From: an uncultured Eubacteriales bacterium
Lineage (GTDB): Bacteria > Bacillota > Clostridia > Oscillospirales > Oscillospiraceae
DNA: 26,054 nt
Reading direction: 5' to 3'
Assembly: GCA_900544975.1 (NCBI GenBank)
Contig: UQXI01000037.1
Span: forward strand, 1 to 26,054
The notes under the pieces: model-generated
Database searches by the model: none
What the model saw: the letters and a program-made list of their open reading frames with translations, nothing else
Told to the model about the DNA's origin: nothing
Shown: piece by piece, positions 16,801 to 22,630 of the stretch
How the letters are laid out: each line of letters starts with the position of its first letter
How positions within the stretch are numbered: the stretch's first letter is position 1
Made by a program: the position numbers and the translations under genes

Positions 16801-17411
16801 CCACCTTCACCTATGCCCTGTCCGGCGGCCAGGTGACTGGTTCGGCAGACCACGACTGCCCCTCCCTCCGCTTCCAGGATCTGAAAGCACAGTGGTACCA
16901 CGATGGTGTGGACTACGTACTGGAGCGGAAGCTGATGGTGGGCGTGAGCGACACCCGGTTTGCCCCCAATGGCGCCATGACCCGGGGACAGCTGATGACG
17001 GTTCTGTACCGGATGGCTGGTGAGCCGGAGACGAAGGGGCAGTCGCCATTCGCCGATGTGAAGGCAGGCCAGTACTACACAGAGCCCATTGCCTGGGCTT
17101 TTGAAACCGGGATTGCCAAGGGCGTGACTGCCACCGCCTTTGCCCCCAACGCGCCTGTCACCCGGGAGCAAATGGTCACATTCCTGGCCCGGTATGCACA
17201 GCTGCAGGACATGGATACGACCAGCAGCACGGAGCTGGATTTCACGGACGCTGGCAGTGTCAGCGGCTATGCCCAGGAGCCTATGGCTTGGGCCGTGGAG
17301 ACTGGCCTGGTGCAGGGGATGGGCAATGGGAAGCTGAACCCCAAGGGCCCTGCCACCCGGGCGCAGATGGCTACGGTTCTGATGCGCTTTTGCGAAAGCA
17401 TTCTGAAATGA
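10818..17411 (+). CDS. Giant SLH-anchored S8 (subtilisin/lactocepin-like) protease with dockerin-like and cohesin-like domains
   Basis: A 2197-residue secreted, cell-surface serine endopeptidase. The signal peptide is residues 1-27 (RERTRK, hydrophobic run, AAYA-APE), followed by an I9-like propeptide (about 28-180). The S8 catalytic domain has Asp205 (VIDTG), His301 (HGSHVAG), oxyanion Asn408 (AAGN) and Ser648 (SGTSMASP), with a PA insert near 455-585. A lactocepin-type Fn3 region (about 747-960) is interrupted by two dockerin calcium loops at 830-841 (DFDGNGTVNRDD) and 863-874 (DLDGSGDVTTYD). Propeller-like blocks occur at about 1240-1470 and 1560-1850, a bacterial Ig-like domain at 1476-1557, a cohesin-like domain at 1892-1998, and three SLH repeats at 2017-2197. 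The SLH repeats should hold it to the cell wall. ATG 10818 follows AGAAGG; the upstream ATG 10677 would put 47 non-signal residues ahead of the signal peptide. Substrate unknown, probably proteins or peptides. Confidence 0.9.
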   Translation: MRERTRKALALLLVVAMALSLVPAAYAAPEDGSISLPFTAVADAQAPELREPVEEMPPETPYDADETVRVSIVLEEPATLERGYATAGIASNGSATAYRSGLQKGQETMAQTISRQALSGETLDVVWNLTLAANLISANVRYGDMEAIEAVPGVKEVILETRYEPAVYATGEASPNMATSGQMIGTSAAYAAGYNGAGMRIAVIDTGTDTDHKSFDAAAFDYALAEDEKISGKTYDLLDAAEIGSVLVQLNAYKRTLQNGRPTASTPTAEKLYGTTKLPYNYNYVDGDFDVTHDNDTEGEHGSHVAGIATANRYVKTEDGFTSALDAVKVQGVAPDAQLITMKVFGKNGGAYDSDYMAAIEDAILLGCDVVNLSLGSSNPGNTYSETYQSFLEQLKDTDTVVAVAAGNAGTWADGAWNGHLYSDAVSLDMVGSPGSYTNSFTVASADNVGYTGQYLAVGTRQIFYTETASVAPSITTLAGQALDYVLLEGIGDYGAWDGIDLTGKVAVCARGDINFSQKAQNAADAGAAAVLIYNNEAGSINMDLSDYTGSAPCVSITQADGAWMKEQAEAVKQEDGESWYYAGSLTVAEGASSVVYDTPITMSDFSSWGVPGSLELKPEITAPGGNIYSVNGLIPGGESYETMSGTSMASPQIAGMSALVAQYIEEAGLQEQTNLSPRVLTQSLLMSTAEPLMDAESGSYYPVIQQGAGLANVGNAISASSYVLVDGQPDGKVKAELGDDPERTGAYQFSFTLNNLTEESQEYLLSAALFTQDLFEDYASESEQWLEENGEEFETAWYLSKTTTALDADVTWTVDGKTVEADNRLIHMDFDGNGTVNRDDAQALLDYIAGNREEIFALDYADLDGSGDVTTYDAYLLLEGLNGGAVTLPAGGKTDVTVTMTLTEAQKKALDEHYVNGAYVEGYVFAVPTATREGVRGVTHSIPVLAFYGNWTDASMYESGCKASNDLYLGHWPYMGLGAVNYLTYTTADSNGLYYFGENPTSAHDTTYVAERASLNNQNGDALRQYFIAPIRNAAAGKLVITNCDTGEVYFQREFGAQKAAYYLATAQAWVSPLKVLALDWKGTDANGVPLAEGTGFDVTVVLAPEYYVNHETGQVDWDALGDGAYLSTRAYIDNTAPELVGLSLDPLENTVTFRFQDNRFVAGRTIISGQNGGNWGCASPDQQEPGVETTNVFKVRADRFIGNTLQVYVYDYAYNISAYEIDISSLATVQNHTEYEFGMFPYGSWIVFNRPDEEDKYIYPVSSEYKSNVADIRAATNADGFVFSSDGYGNLYVAKEKELNYETRVRNLGCVPADLAYNPMDQMIYGVTEDAKLFRVSQMGTEMELLGSIATLNTNTLACDDAGTFYCLEYPTGQLYSFTLNATSTPTLVGSTGREMDGPQSLEWNCNDGLLYWGWCNNPDASWWIDSYVLQVNPDSGATEEVGYLWEDPLLALFVYDLDRNDRWDDSRYPQTDVVSEIALADSLNLLKYETKTLSADVLPWTVSDRTVTWSTSDPRVATVDETGTVTAVGAGKCVITAASTLDPQITESCTVTVDAYTATLKGVMENPDGTTKLFTWNSHTEQLTEGATLPVNVGAAAYDPEQDLLYVQDRSDANYMHKLQANSGELLETSPDPAKSVASWDMTFCQYLGEDSAVSVFATYLCAPGKLMDNNQLMGVLNLSYYLTWVTHANYLTSVTSAGVEEITVDETDEEGNVIGTETHLAECFYMLDDMGYVWAVWMYPTGEGTYGATLGVYPTDLVGKLPFPREGDSLNCSFVEDPNTGALYLSYFTGNGTEFYGLYPQWDANGEIDSFRAGKLGNLQEGVWPVALYTAESTGAQTSGKRLCQQPETATIQTNDFVQMEAAQLTAQKPTGKLQSLPQEPAQAPQTDETTVSIQIPAPKDSTNGLVHLTYDPALLTLDTVTPYAGLSSVNRETDGQVTLAYAGIPGLSGNSAGEVTFRVREDASGVTKVTCDTLEQGSQIGTPEEPVTTATFTYALSGGQVTGSADHDCPSLRFQDLKAQWYHDGVDYVLERKLMVGVSDTRFAPNGAMTRGQLMTVLYRMAGEPETKGQSPFADVKAGQYYTEPIAWAFETGIAKGVTATAFAPNAPVTREQMVTFLARYAQLQDMDTTSSTELDFTDAGSVSGYAQEPMAWAVETGLVQGMGNGKLNPKGPATRAQMATVLMRFCESILK

Positions 17412-17418
17412 TTTGAGA

Positions 17419-17446
17419 CAGCAAGGGGGCTGCGGCCCCCTTGCTG
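17419..17446 (+). terminator. Strong hairpin after the protease gene, no T-tract
   Basis: CAGCAAGGGGGC (17419-17430), TGCG loop, GCCCCCTTGCTG (17435-17446): a perfect 12-bp stem eight bases after the stop codon. The following bases are CGTCTAAATG, so a classical U-run is missing. It may still terminate or protect the mRNA 3' end. Confidence 0.6.
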
Positions 17447-17526
17447 CGTCTAAATGCACCAGTGGCGGGGGCATATGCGTACACCTAAGGCAACCCCTAC
17501 AAATTGGCCCAGGTCACATAGAGACG

Positions 17527-17633
17527 CTGTAGGGGCGCACATTGTGCGCCCGGCAGTGAAATCTTCCGTTTTTTCAAATTTCCGGCGAATCCCCACACAT
17601 TTCCCGGCGGGCGCACACTGTGCGCCCCTACAG
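17527..17633 (+). repeat. Palindromic MITE-like intergenic repeat, copy B
   Basis: A 107-bp element bounded by CTGTAGGGGCGCACA and its reverse complement TGTGCGCCCCTACAG. Each arm folds on itself (GGGCGCAC-ATT-GTGCGCCC, and GGGCGCAC-ACT-GTGCGCCC on the right). It is nearly identical to copy C, including about 19 bases beyond the right end (GACCGTAGCTCCCG). It lies in the 533-base gene-free stretch 17412-17944. The apparent small reading frames inside it come from the repeat and are not believable genes. Confidence 0.8.
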
Positions 17634-17714
17634 GGGTAGACCGTAGCTCCCGTCTGCCCCCCGAGGCGGTAGGGTGCGGCCCCGGGTTCATGGATGATTA
17701 AAACCATATGCCCT

Positions 17715-17820
17715 TGTAGGGGCGCACATTGTGCGCCCGGCAGCGGAATATTCCGTTTTTTTCAAGTTTCCGGCGAATTCCCACACATTTCCCCGCGGGC
17801 GCACACTGTGCGCCCCTACA
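17715..17820 (+). repeat. Palindromic MITE-like intergenic repeat, copy C
   Basis: A 106-bp element in direct orientation to copy B and 188 bases further on, with TGTAGGGGCGCACA at the left and the reverse complement at the right. Similarity to copy B continues to about 17841 (GACCGTAGCTCCCG). The right edge of this shared block ends about ten bases before the -35 box of the next gene (17851), so the repeat abuts the promoter. Confidence 0.8.
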
Positions 17821-17850
17821 GGGGGTGGACCGTAGCTCCCGCTATGTGCC

Positions 17851-17879
17851 TTGCTTTTTTGCCATGCCCATGGTATACT
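17851..17879 (+). promoter_or_regulatory. Promoter of the winged-helix protein gene
   Basis: TTGCTT (17851-17856), 17-base spacer, TATACT (17874-17879) with an extended TGG before the -10. It resembles the protease promoter at 10690 in the -35 box, the T-rich start of the spacer and the identical TGGTATACT block. Transcription should start near 17886, which rules out the reading-frame extension back to 17729. Confidence 0.75.
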
Positions 17880-17944
17880 TTGAAATAGTTCAAAGATGGG
17901 AAGTGGAGAGCTTGGGCGAAAATTTGGATCAAGAGAGGAAACCA

Positions 17945-19093
17945 ATGGAGGTTTTCGTAACAAATCAGCCTTATATACTATATGAAACCGTGGAGTTGCT
18001 TCGGGCCTTTGTGAATGAAACCGATCCGGAGGAGCTGACCATGGAAGGGGAGTTCTGCCTGACTCCACAGGAAGTGGGGGAGCTCATGGCCTCTGCCTGT
18101 GAGGGTGTGGACCCGGAGGATAAATGGGTGCGGCACTTTTTCCTGGAATTTCCCATTTTGGACGACTCCAATCAGAGAATATGCCTGGCGTCCTGCATTG
18201 CATACAGCAGCTTCAATATTTGTCTGCAGGAATCCGTGTTGGACCAGCAGCTGGCCTTTGTGGTGGACCAATGGAACGCCATCCGGCGGGGCGGGTACCG
18301 CATCGACGCCGTCAATCGCTTTGGAATTGGCATTGATTCAGCGCCCTCTCAGGAGCCGGTGCGGCTGGCGGAGGAGCTGAAGCGGCTACCCCTTACACCG
18401 GACTTCTACCTGCTGCTCCACGAGACCTTTTCCGACCTGGAATTTAGTGCTGCGCAGCTCCTTCGGGTGATTCGCCCGGTGGCGGAACGGCTGTCGGCGC
18501 TTCTGCGGCCCTATGTGCGGCGGGCTGCCGCACTGGCGGAGCGCTGGTCTCAATTTTTCCAGGACCGTGAGATGCTTCACGAATTTTTAAAAAGCCGGAC
18601 GGGGACAGTGGAGGAGGACTCCATTGACCGGGTGTATCTGGTTTTGCGCTACCTCCATTCCCGCTATGCGGTGGGAACCAATTCGCCGGAAGAGCATGTC
18701 TTTGGCTTCCATGTGGGGGTTGGCGTCAAGCTGACCTTAACTTCTGCTTACCAGGAGGGGACCGCCGCCAGCCTGGACCGGGAATTTGCCGCCTTTAAGC
18801 TCCTGGGGGACAAGGGCCGCCGGGACATCATCCGGCTGCTGGGAAAAAAGGCCATGACCATGCAGGAGGTGGCCAACCGGTTAGAGATCAACTCCGGCAC
18901 CGTCTTCCGCAACATCAACAGCCTGATCAACGCCGAGCTGCTCATCCGGGAAAACCACGGCGGGCGATTTCTCTACCGGGCCAAGCTCTCCTATATTCAG
19001 GCGATTTTTGACCATATGATGGAGTATTTCCAGGATGAGGACCAGACTGATCACGACAAGATCGTCGAAACGCAGGCTCCGGGTCTGCATTGA
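17945..19093 (+). CDS. Protein with C-terminal ArsR-like winged-helix DNA-binding domain
   Basis: A 382-residue, predicted soluble protein. The last ~100 residues (about 278-360) form a winged helix of the ArsR type: FKLLGDKGRRDIIRLLG, then MTMQEVANRLEINSGTVFRNINSLINAELL with the recognition helix at SGTVFRNINSL, and a wing with GGRFLYRAKLSY. The first ~270 residues are acidic and helical and match no family I recognise; they could be a sensor or oligomerisation region. The typical ArsR metal-binding cysteine pair is not evident. ATG 17945 is six bases after AGAGG (17934-17938). The frame is open back to 17729, but that extension runs through repeat C and the promoter. Likely a transcription regulator; its targets are unknown. 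Confidence 0.8.
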   Translation: MEVFVTNQPYILYETVELLRAFVNETDPEELTMEGEFCLTPQEVGELMASACEGVDPEDKWVRHFFLEFPILDDSNQRICLASCIAYSSFNICLQESVLDQQLAFVVDQWNAIRRGGYRIDAVNRFGIGIDSAPSQEPVRLAEELKRLPLTPDFYLLLHETFSDLEFSAAQLLRVIRPVAERLSALLRPYVRRAAALAERWSQFFQDREMLHEFLKSRTGTVEEDSIDRVYLVLRYLHSRYAVGTNSPEEHVFGFHVGVGVKLTLTSAYQEGTAASLDREFAAFKLLGDKGRRDIIRLLGKKAMTMQEVANRLEINSGTVFRNINSLINAELLIRENHGGRFLYRAKLSYIQAIFDHMMEYFQDEDQTDHDKIVETQAPGLH

Positions 19094-19106
19094 CAGGTGC
19101 AGACCC
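19081..19106 (+). terminator. Hairpin overlapping the stop codon of the winged-helix gene
   Basis: GGGTCTGCA (19081-19089) and TGCAGACCC (19098-19106) pair perfectly over nine bases; the TGA stop (19091-19093) lies in the loop. Only CTTT follows, so it is a weak terminator on its own and may work with the stronger one at 19129. Confidence 0.5.
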
Positions 19107-19128
19107 CTTTGATACATCCATGATGCCG

Positions 19129-19180
19129 TCACTCAGACGCAGCCTGCCAAGGGCTGTGTCTGGGTGATTCTTTGTCTTGT
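19129..19180 (+). terminator. Intrinsic terminator of the winged-helix gene
   Basis: A 16-position stem TCACTCAGACGCAGCC / GGCTGTGTCTGGGTGA (19129-19144 and 19152-19167; two G-U pairs) with a seven-base loop, followed by the U-rich TTCTTTGTCTTGTTC. Confidence 0.75.
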
Positions 19181-19282
19181 TCATTCGGTGGAGCCAAGGG
19201 ATGGAGTTTGTTTTCAGGGTTGCGCTCTGAAGTTTGTCAGCTGGGGAAATCATATGCTGCTGCCAGGTGCGCAGACTTCTGC

Positions 19283-19311
19283 TGGACAGAATGGGATTGA
19301 CGTGGTAAAAT
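19283..19311 (+). promoter_or_regulatory. Promoter of the pepD-amidohydrolase-nth unit
   Basis: TGGACA (19283-19288), 17-base spacer, TAAAAT (19306-19311) with an extended TGG. The leader to ATG 19356 would be about 38 bases. A TTGACG at 19297 was considered as -35, but no -10 lies at the correct distance. Confidence 0.6.
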
Positions 19312-19355
19312 AGGGCCATCAAGACAAAAAACTGTAAAAATAAGGAGTGCTTTTT

Positions 19356-20801
19356 ATGGAACAGCATCCCCTGGCCGGTCTGGAACCGGCATGCGTGTTT
19401 CGTTTTTTTGAGGAAATTTGTGCCATTCCCCACGGCTCCCGGAATACCAAAGCCATCAGTGACTATTTGGTCCGGTTTGCCCAGGATCGGGGGCTTCGCT
19501 TCCGGCAGGACGAGTGGAACAATGTGGTGATCTTTCAACCGGGAACGCCGGGCTATGAAGACCATCCCCCGGTGATTCTGCAAGGTCACATGGACATGGT
19601 TTGCGAAAAAGAACCGGACTGCCCCATTGACTTTGAGCACGACGGCCTGGACCTGACCCACGATGGCACGGACATTTTTGCCCGGGGTACCACCCTGGGC
19701 GGTGATGACGGCGTGGCGGTGGCCTATGCCCTGGCGCTGCTGGACGCCAAAGACATTCCCCATCCGCCCCTGGAGGTGATCATCACCGTGGACGAGGAGA
19801 TCGGCATGCTGGGCGCTGCCGCCATAGATCTATCGGACCTCCGGGGCCGGACCATGGTGAACCTGGACAGCGAGGATGAGGGCATTCTCACCGTCTCCTG
19901 CGCCGGTGGCGCTACGGCTTCCATCGACCTGCCCCTGAACCGCCGCCCGGTGTATGGCCCCTGTGTGGAGATCCTGGTGGACGGACTTCAGGGCGGCCAT
20001 TCCGGTGTGGAGATTCACAAAAACCGGGCCAACGCCAACAAGGTGATGGGAGAGCTCCTGGTGCGGATTCAGGAGAAGCTGCCGGTGTGCATTGTGAGCC
20101 TGGCAGGCGGCGCGAAGGACAACGCCATCCCCAGAAGCTGCCGGGTAAACCTGGTGGCCATGGGCCTGGAGCTGAGCGTGCTCCAGGAGCTGGCGGATGA
20201 GCTCCAGGCGGAGACCAAGGGCCAGTATGATGACCCGAACCTCACCATCACCCTGCGGGAGGTGGAGGCCTTGGGCGGCATGGCCATGAGCACCGACGAC
20301 TCCAAGAAGGCTGCCGCGCTGCTGCAGGCGGTGCCCAATGGCGTGCAGGCCATGAGCAGCGACATTGAGGGCTTGGTTCAGACCTCCCTGAATCTGGGCA
20401 TCGCCCAGGTGGAGGGGGAGCGCCTGCACCTCACTTTCTCCGTCCGCAGCTCCGTAAACGAGGAGAAGGAGGCCCTGCTTCAGAAGCTCCGGGACATCGC
20501 CGGGGAGTTCGGCGGCAGCTACAGCCAGATGGGGGAATACCCCGCCTGGGAATACCGGAAGGACTCTCCTCTGCGGGAGCAGATGGTGGAAATCTACCGG
20601 GAGATGTTTGGGACGGAGCCCCAGGTGGTGGCCATTCACGCCGGCCTGGAGTGCGGCCTGCTGGGTGACAAGCTGCCTGGGCTGGACTGCGTGTCCTACG
20701 GTCCCCAGATGCAGGACATCCACACCAGCCGGGAGAAGCTGAACATTGCTTCCACCGCCCGGATGTGGCAGTACCTGCTGGAAATTCTGAAGCGTTTGTA
20801 A
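19356..20801 (+). CDS. pepD: Aminoacyl-histidine dipeptidase (M20 metallopeptidase, PepD-like)
   Basis: Cytosolic zinc dipeptidase that releases amino acids from Xaa-His (beta-alanyl-histidine-type) and other dipeptides. The 481 residues show metal-site motifs in order: GHMDMVCEK (His78, Asp80), LGGDDGVA (Asp117), TVDEEIGMLGA (catalytic/metal Glu147-Glu148), NLDSEDEG, the dimerisation-lid GLQGGHSGVEIHKNRANANK, and the C-terminal HAGLECGLL. This is the full PepD layout at its usual length. ATG 19356 is eight bases after AAGGAG (19342-19347); an earlier GTG at 19347 overlaps that ribosome site and is rejected. It is the first gene of a unit with the amidohydrolase and nth. The neighbours do not share an obvious pathway. 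Confidence 0.93.
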   Translation: MEQHPLAGLEPACVFRFFEEICAIPHGSRNTKAISDYLVRFAQDRGLRFRQDEWNNVVIFQPGTPGYEDHPPVILQGHMDMVCEKEPDCPIDFEHDGLDLTHDGTDIFARGTTLGGDDGVAVAYALALLDAKDIPHPPLEVIITVDEEIGMLGAAAIDLSDLRGRTMVNLDSEDEGILTVSCAGGATASIDLPLNRRPVYGPCVEILVDGLQGGHSGVEIHKNRANANKVMGELLVRIQEKLPVCIVSLAGGAKDNAIPRSCRVNLVAMGLELSVLQELADELQAETKGQYDDPNLTITLREVEALGGMAMSTDDSKKAAALLQAVPNGVQAMSSDIEGLVQTSLNLGIAQVEGERLHLTFSVRSSVNEEKEALLQKLRDIAGEFGGSYSQMGEYPAWEYRKDSPLREQMVEIYREMFGTEPQVVAIHAGLECGLLGDKLPGLDCVSYGPQMQDIHTSREKLNIASTARMWQYLLEILKRL

Positions 20802-20820
20802 GGAGTAGCTGGCAACCATC

Positions 20821-21654
20821 ATGCAAATTCTCGATTTTCACTGTCATGTATACCCCCACGCCATTGCAGAGAAGGCGTCCGATGCGGTGGCCCGGTTTTA
20901 CCAGGTCCACCGGGGGGTGGAGATTCCCGACCAGACGGCGGCCTTGGACGATGTGCTGCAGGCCCAGGCGGAGGCGGGGATTACTAAGACCATTCTGTGC
21001 TCTGCGGCAACGGTGCCGCATCAGGTGCAGCACATCAACGAGTTTCTGGCCAGAAAGGCGGCCGCCAGCGGTGGCCGCTGCCTCTCCTTTGGCACCCTGC
21101 ACCCAGACAGCCCCGATCCCAGGGGAGATGTGGAGCATATGCTGGAGCTGGGCCTCAAGGGCGTGAAGCTGCACCCGGATATGCAGGGCTTTGCGTTGAA
21201 CGACCCCAAGGCCATGAAGCTGTATGAGCTGGTGGGAGGACGGGTTCCCTTCCTGCTGCACACCGGGGATCCCCGATTTTCCTTCTCCAATCCGGAGCAG
21301 CTGATACCGGCGCTGCTGGCCTTCCCGGAGACCATCTTTGTAGGGGCCCATATGGGTGGCCACACCTTCTGGAAGGATGCCACAAAGGTTTTGGCCGGAC
21401 GGTACGACAACCTGTATGTGGACATCTCCTCCACCTTTTTCGGGGTGACTCTGGAAGAGGCGGCCGACATGGTGCGGGCCTATGGCGCGGAACGGGTGCT
21501 CTTCGGCACGGATTTCCCTATGTGGCGCCCCAAGGTGGAAGTGGAAAAATTCCTGGCGATGCCCCTGACAGAGGAAGAACGGCGCATCATCGCCTGGGAC
21601 AACGGTGCAAAGCTGCTGCACCTGGACAGCCGGGCCTGTGCCGTCGGCGCCTGA
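20821..21654 (+). CDS. Amidohydrolase-superfamily metal-dependent hydrolase (Amidohydro_2 type)
   Basis: A 277-residue TIM-barrel hydrolase of unknown substrate. Metal-site residues are visible: the HxH of strand 1 (His7, His9 in LDFHCHVYP), GVKLHPDMQGF, His147 in LLHTGDP, His177 in GAHMGG, and Asp231 in LFGTDFPMW. Length and motifs fit the Amidohydro_2 branch, which includes decarboxylases and lactonases; TatD-like nuclease activity is less likely. The ATG at 20821 lies 19 bases after pepD. The only good ribosome site, AAGGAG, overlaps the pepD stop codon (20800-20805) and is 15 bases away, longer than usual, so translation may depend on coupling to pepD. Confidence 0.85.
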   Translation: MQILDFHCHVYPHAIAEKASDAVARFYQVHRGVEIPDQTAALDDVLQAQAEAGITKTILCSAATVPHQVQHINEFLARKAAASGGRCLSFGTLHPDSPDPRGDVEHMLELGLKGVKLHPDMQGFALNDPKAMKLYELVGGRVPFLLHTGDPRFSFSNPEQLIPALLAFPETIFVGAHMGGHTFWKDATKVLAGRYDNLYVDISSTFFGVTLEEAADMVRAYGAERVLFGTDFPMWRPKVEVEKFLAMPLTEEERRIIAWDNGAKLLHLDSRACAVGA

Positions 21655-21679
21655 CAGAGTAGCCTATGCAGGAGGAAAT

Positions 21680-22324
21680 ATGGATACAAATACCAAGGTA
21701 ACTGCCATTCTGGAGGCGCTGAAGACGGACTATCCAGAGTCCCGTTGCGCCCTACAGTACAAGAAAGACTATGAACTTATGGTAGCGGTGCGCCTGTCCG
21801 CCCAGTGCACGGATGCCAGGGTCAATGAGGTGACGCCCTCTCTCTTTGCGGCCTATCCCACCCTGGAGGCCCTGGCGGAGGCGGATATTTCCCATGTGGA
21901 AGAGCTGGTCCACTCCTGCGGCTTCTATAAAAACAAGGCCAGAGAAATTGTCCTGGCCTGCCGGATGTTGCTGACGGATTACGGCGGAAAGGTCCCCGGT
22001 ACCATGGAAGAACTGTTGAAGCTGCCGGGTGTGGGACGGAAAACCGCCAACCTCCTGCTGGGAGATTTATACAATGCGCCGGGAGCGGTGGTCTGCGACA
22101 CCCACTGCATCCGGATCTCCAACCGCCTGGGCCTGGCTCAGGGGAAGGAGCCGGAGAAGGTGGAGCGGCAGCTCCGGGCCATTCTCCCGCCGGAGGAGAG
22201 CTCCGAGTTTTGCCACCGGCTGGTGCTCCACGGCCGCGCCGTCTGCACGGCCCGTAGCCCCAAGTGCACGGGTTGCTCCTTGGCTCCGCTTTGCGACTAT
22301 GTCAACAGTGCAGAGACGGACTGA
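21680..22324 (+). CDS. nth: Endonuclease III (DNA glycosylase/AP lyase)
   Basis: Base-excision repair enzyme that removes oxidised pyrimidines and cleaves the abasic site. The 214 residues show QCTDARVNEVTPSLF, the helix-hairpin-helix LPGVGRKTANLLLG with catalytic Lys121, the catalytic Asp140 in VCDTHCIRISNRLGL, and an intact 4Fe-4S motif Cys189-x6-Cys196-x2-Cys199-x5-Cys205. The Lys-to-Asp spacing is one residue longer than in the E. coli enzyme as I recall it. ATG 21680 is four bases after AGGAGG (21670-21675). The frame is open upstream into the amidohydrolase end, but that part has no support. Gap to the amidohydrolase is 25 bases. Confidence 0.95.
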   Translation: MDTNTKVTAILEALKTDYPESRCALQYKKDYELMVAVRLSAQCTDARVNEVTPSLFAAYPTLEALAEADISHVEELVHSCGFYKNKAREIVLACRMLLTDYGGKVPGTMEELLKLPGVGRKTANLLLGDLYNAPGAVVCDTHCIRISNRLGLAQGKEPEKVERQLRAILPPEESSEFCHRLVLHGRAVCTARSPKCTGCSLAPLCDYVNSAETD

Positions 22325-22441
22325 TGGAGCACGAAAAGCAACAAACGGCCTGTATCATCGAATACTGAAGATATGCAGTGCCGTTCAAAGGATCTGTACC
22401 ATGCAGCGATTGCGTGTTTTCCAGGTCACAGAAACGCAGTT

Positions 22442-22490
22442 TTCCCCCAGAAGCAGTGGGTATGCCGCTTCTGGGGGAATTTGCTTCTTT
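22442..22490 (+). terminator. Intrinsic terminator of the pepD-nth unit
   Basis: A perfect 13-bp stem TTCCCCCAGAAGC (22442-22454) / GCTTCTGGGGGAA (22467-22479) with a 12-base loop, followed by TTTGCTTCTTT. It sits 118 bases beyond the nth stop. The stretch between nth and the next gene (22325-22630, 306 bases) holds only this terminator and the promoter at 22551; I see nothing else in 22325-22441. Confidence 0.85.
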
Positions 22491-22550
22491 AAGAAAGTAT
22501 TAATTTTTGAACCAATTGGGTGGGATTGTTGGCTTTTTGCCGGCTGTCCG

Positions 22551-22579
22551 TTGACAATTTGCCGCATTCCCCCTATAAT
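22551..22579 (+). promoter_or_regulatory. Perfect-consensus sigma-A promoter of the synthase-reductase operon
   Basis: TTGACA (22551-22556), exactly 17 bases, TATAAT (22574-22579): both hexamers match the sigma-A consensus perfectly, the only such case in the window. The leader is about 45 bases. No operator-like palindrome is obvious next to it, which suggests high constitutive expression. Confidence 0.9.
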
Positions 22580-22630
22580 ACTAACGCTTATGCGATGTTC
22601 GTAGATGTGAGCGTGTACGAGGAGGTACTT

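Noticed and set aside
15354..17474. A 706-codon open frame on the minus strand opposite the protease gene
   Set aside because: It is antisense to a clearly real protein, has no ribosome site or recognisable domain, and its composition is typical of the empty reverse frame of GC-rich genes.
10407..17820. CRISPR-like array reading of the palindromic repeats
   Set aside because: There are only three copies, far apart, 106-113 bp long with internal palindromes and no regular spacers or cas genes.
17729..17944. Extension of the winged-helix protein by 72 residues
   Set aside because: It is encoded by repeat C and the promoter, upstream of the predicted transcript start; ATG 17945 has a proper ribosome site.
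17454..18068. Several small open frames on both strands in and around repeats B and C
   Set aside because: Their peptides (repeated GAHCAP-like and VGAHSVRP-like strings) are just translations of the palindromic repeat arms.
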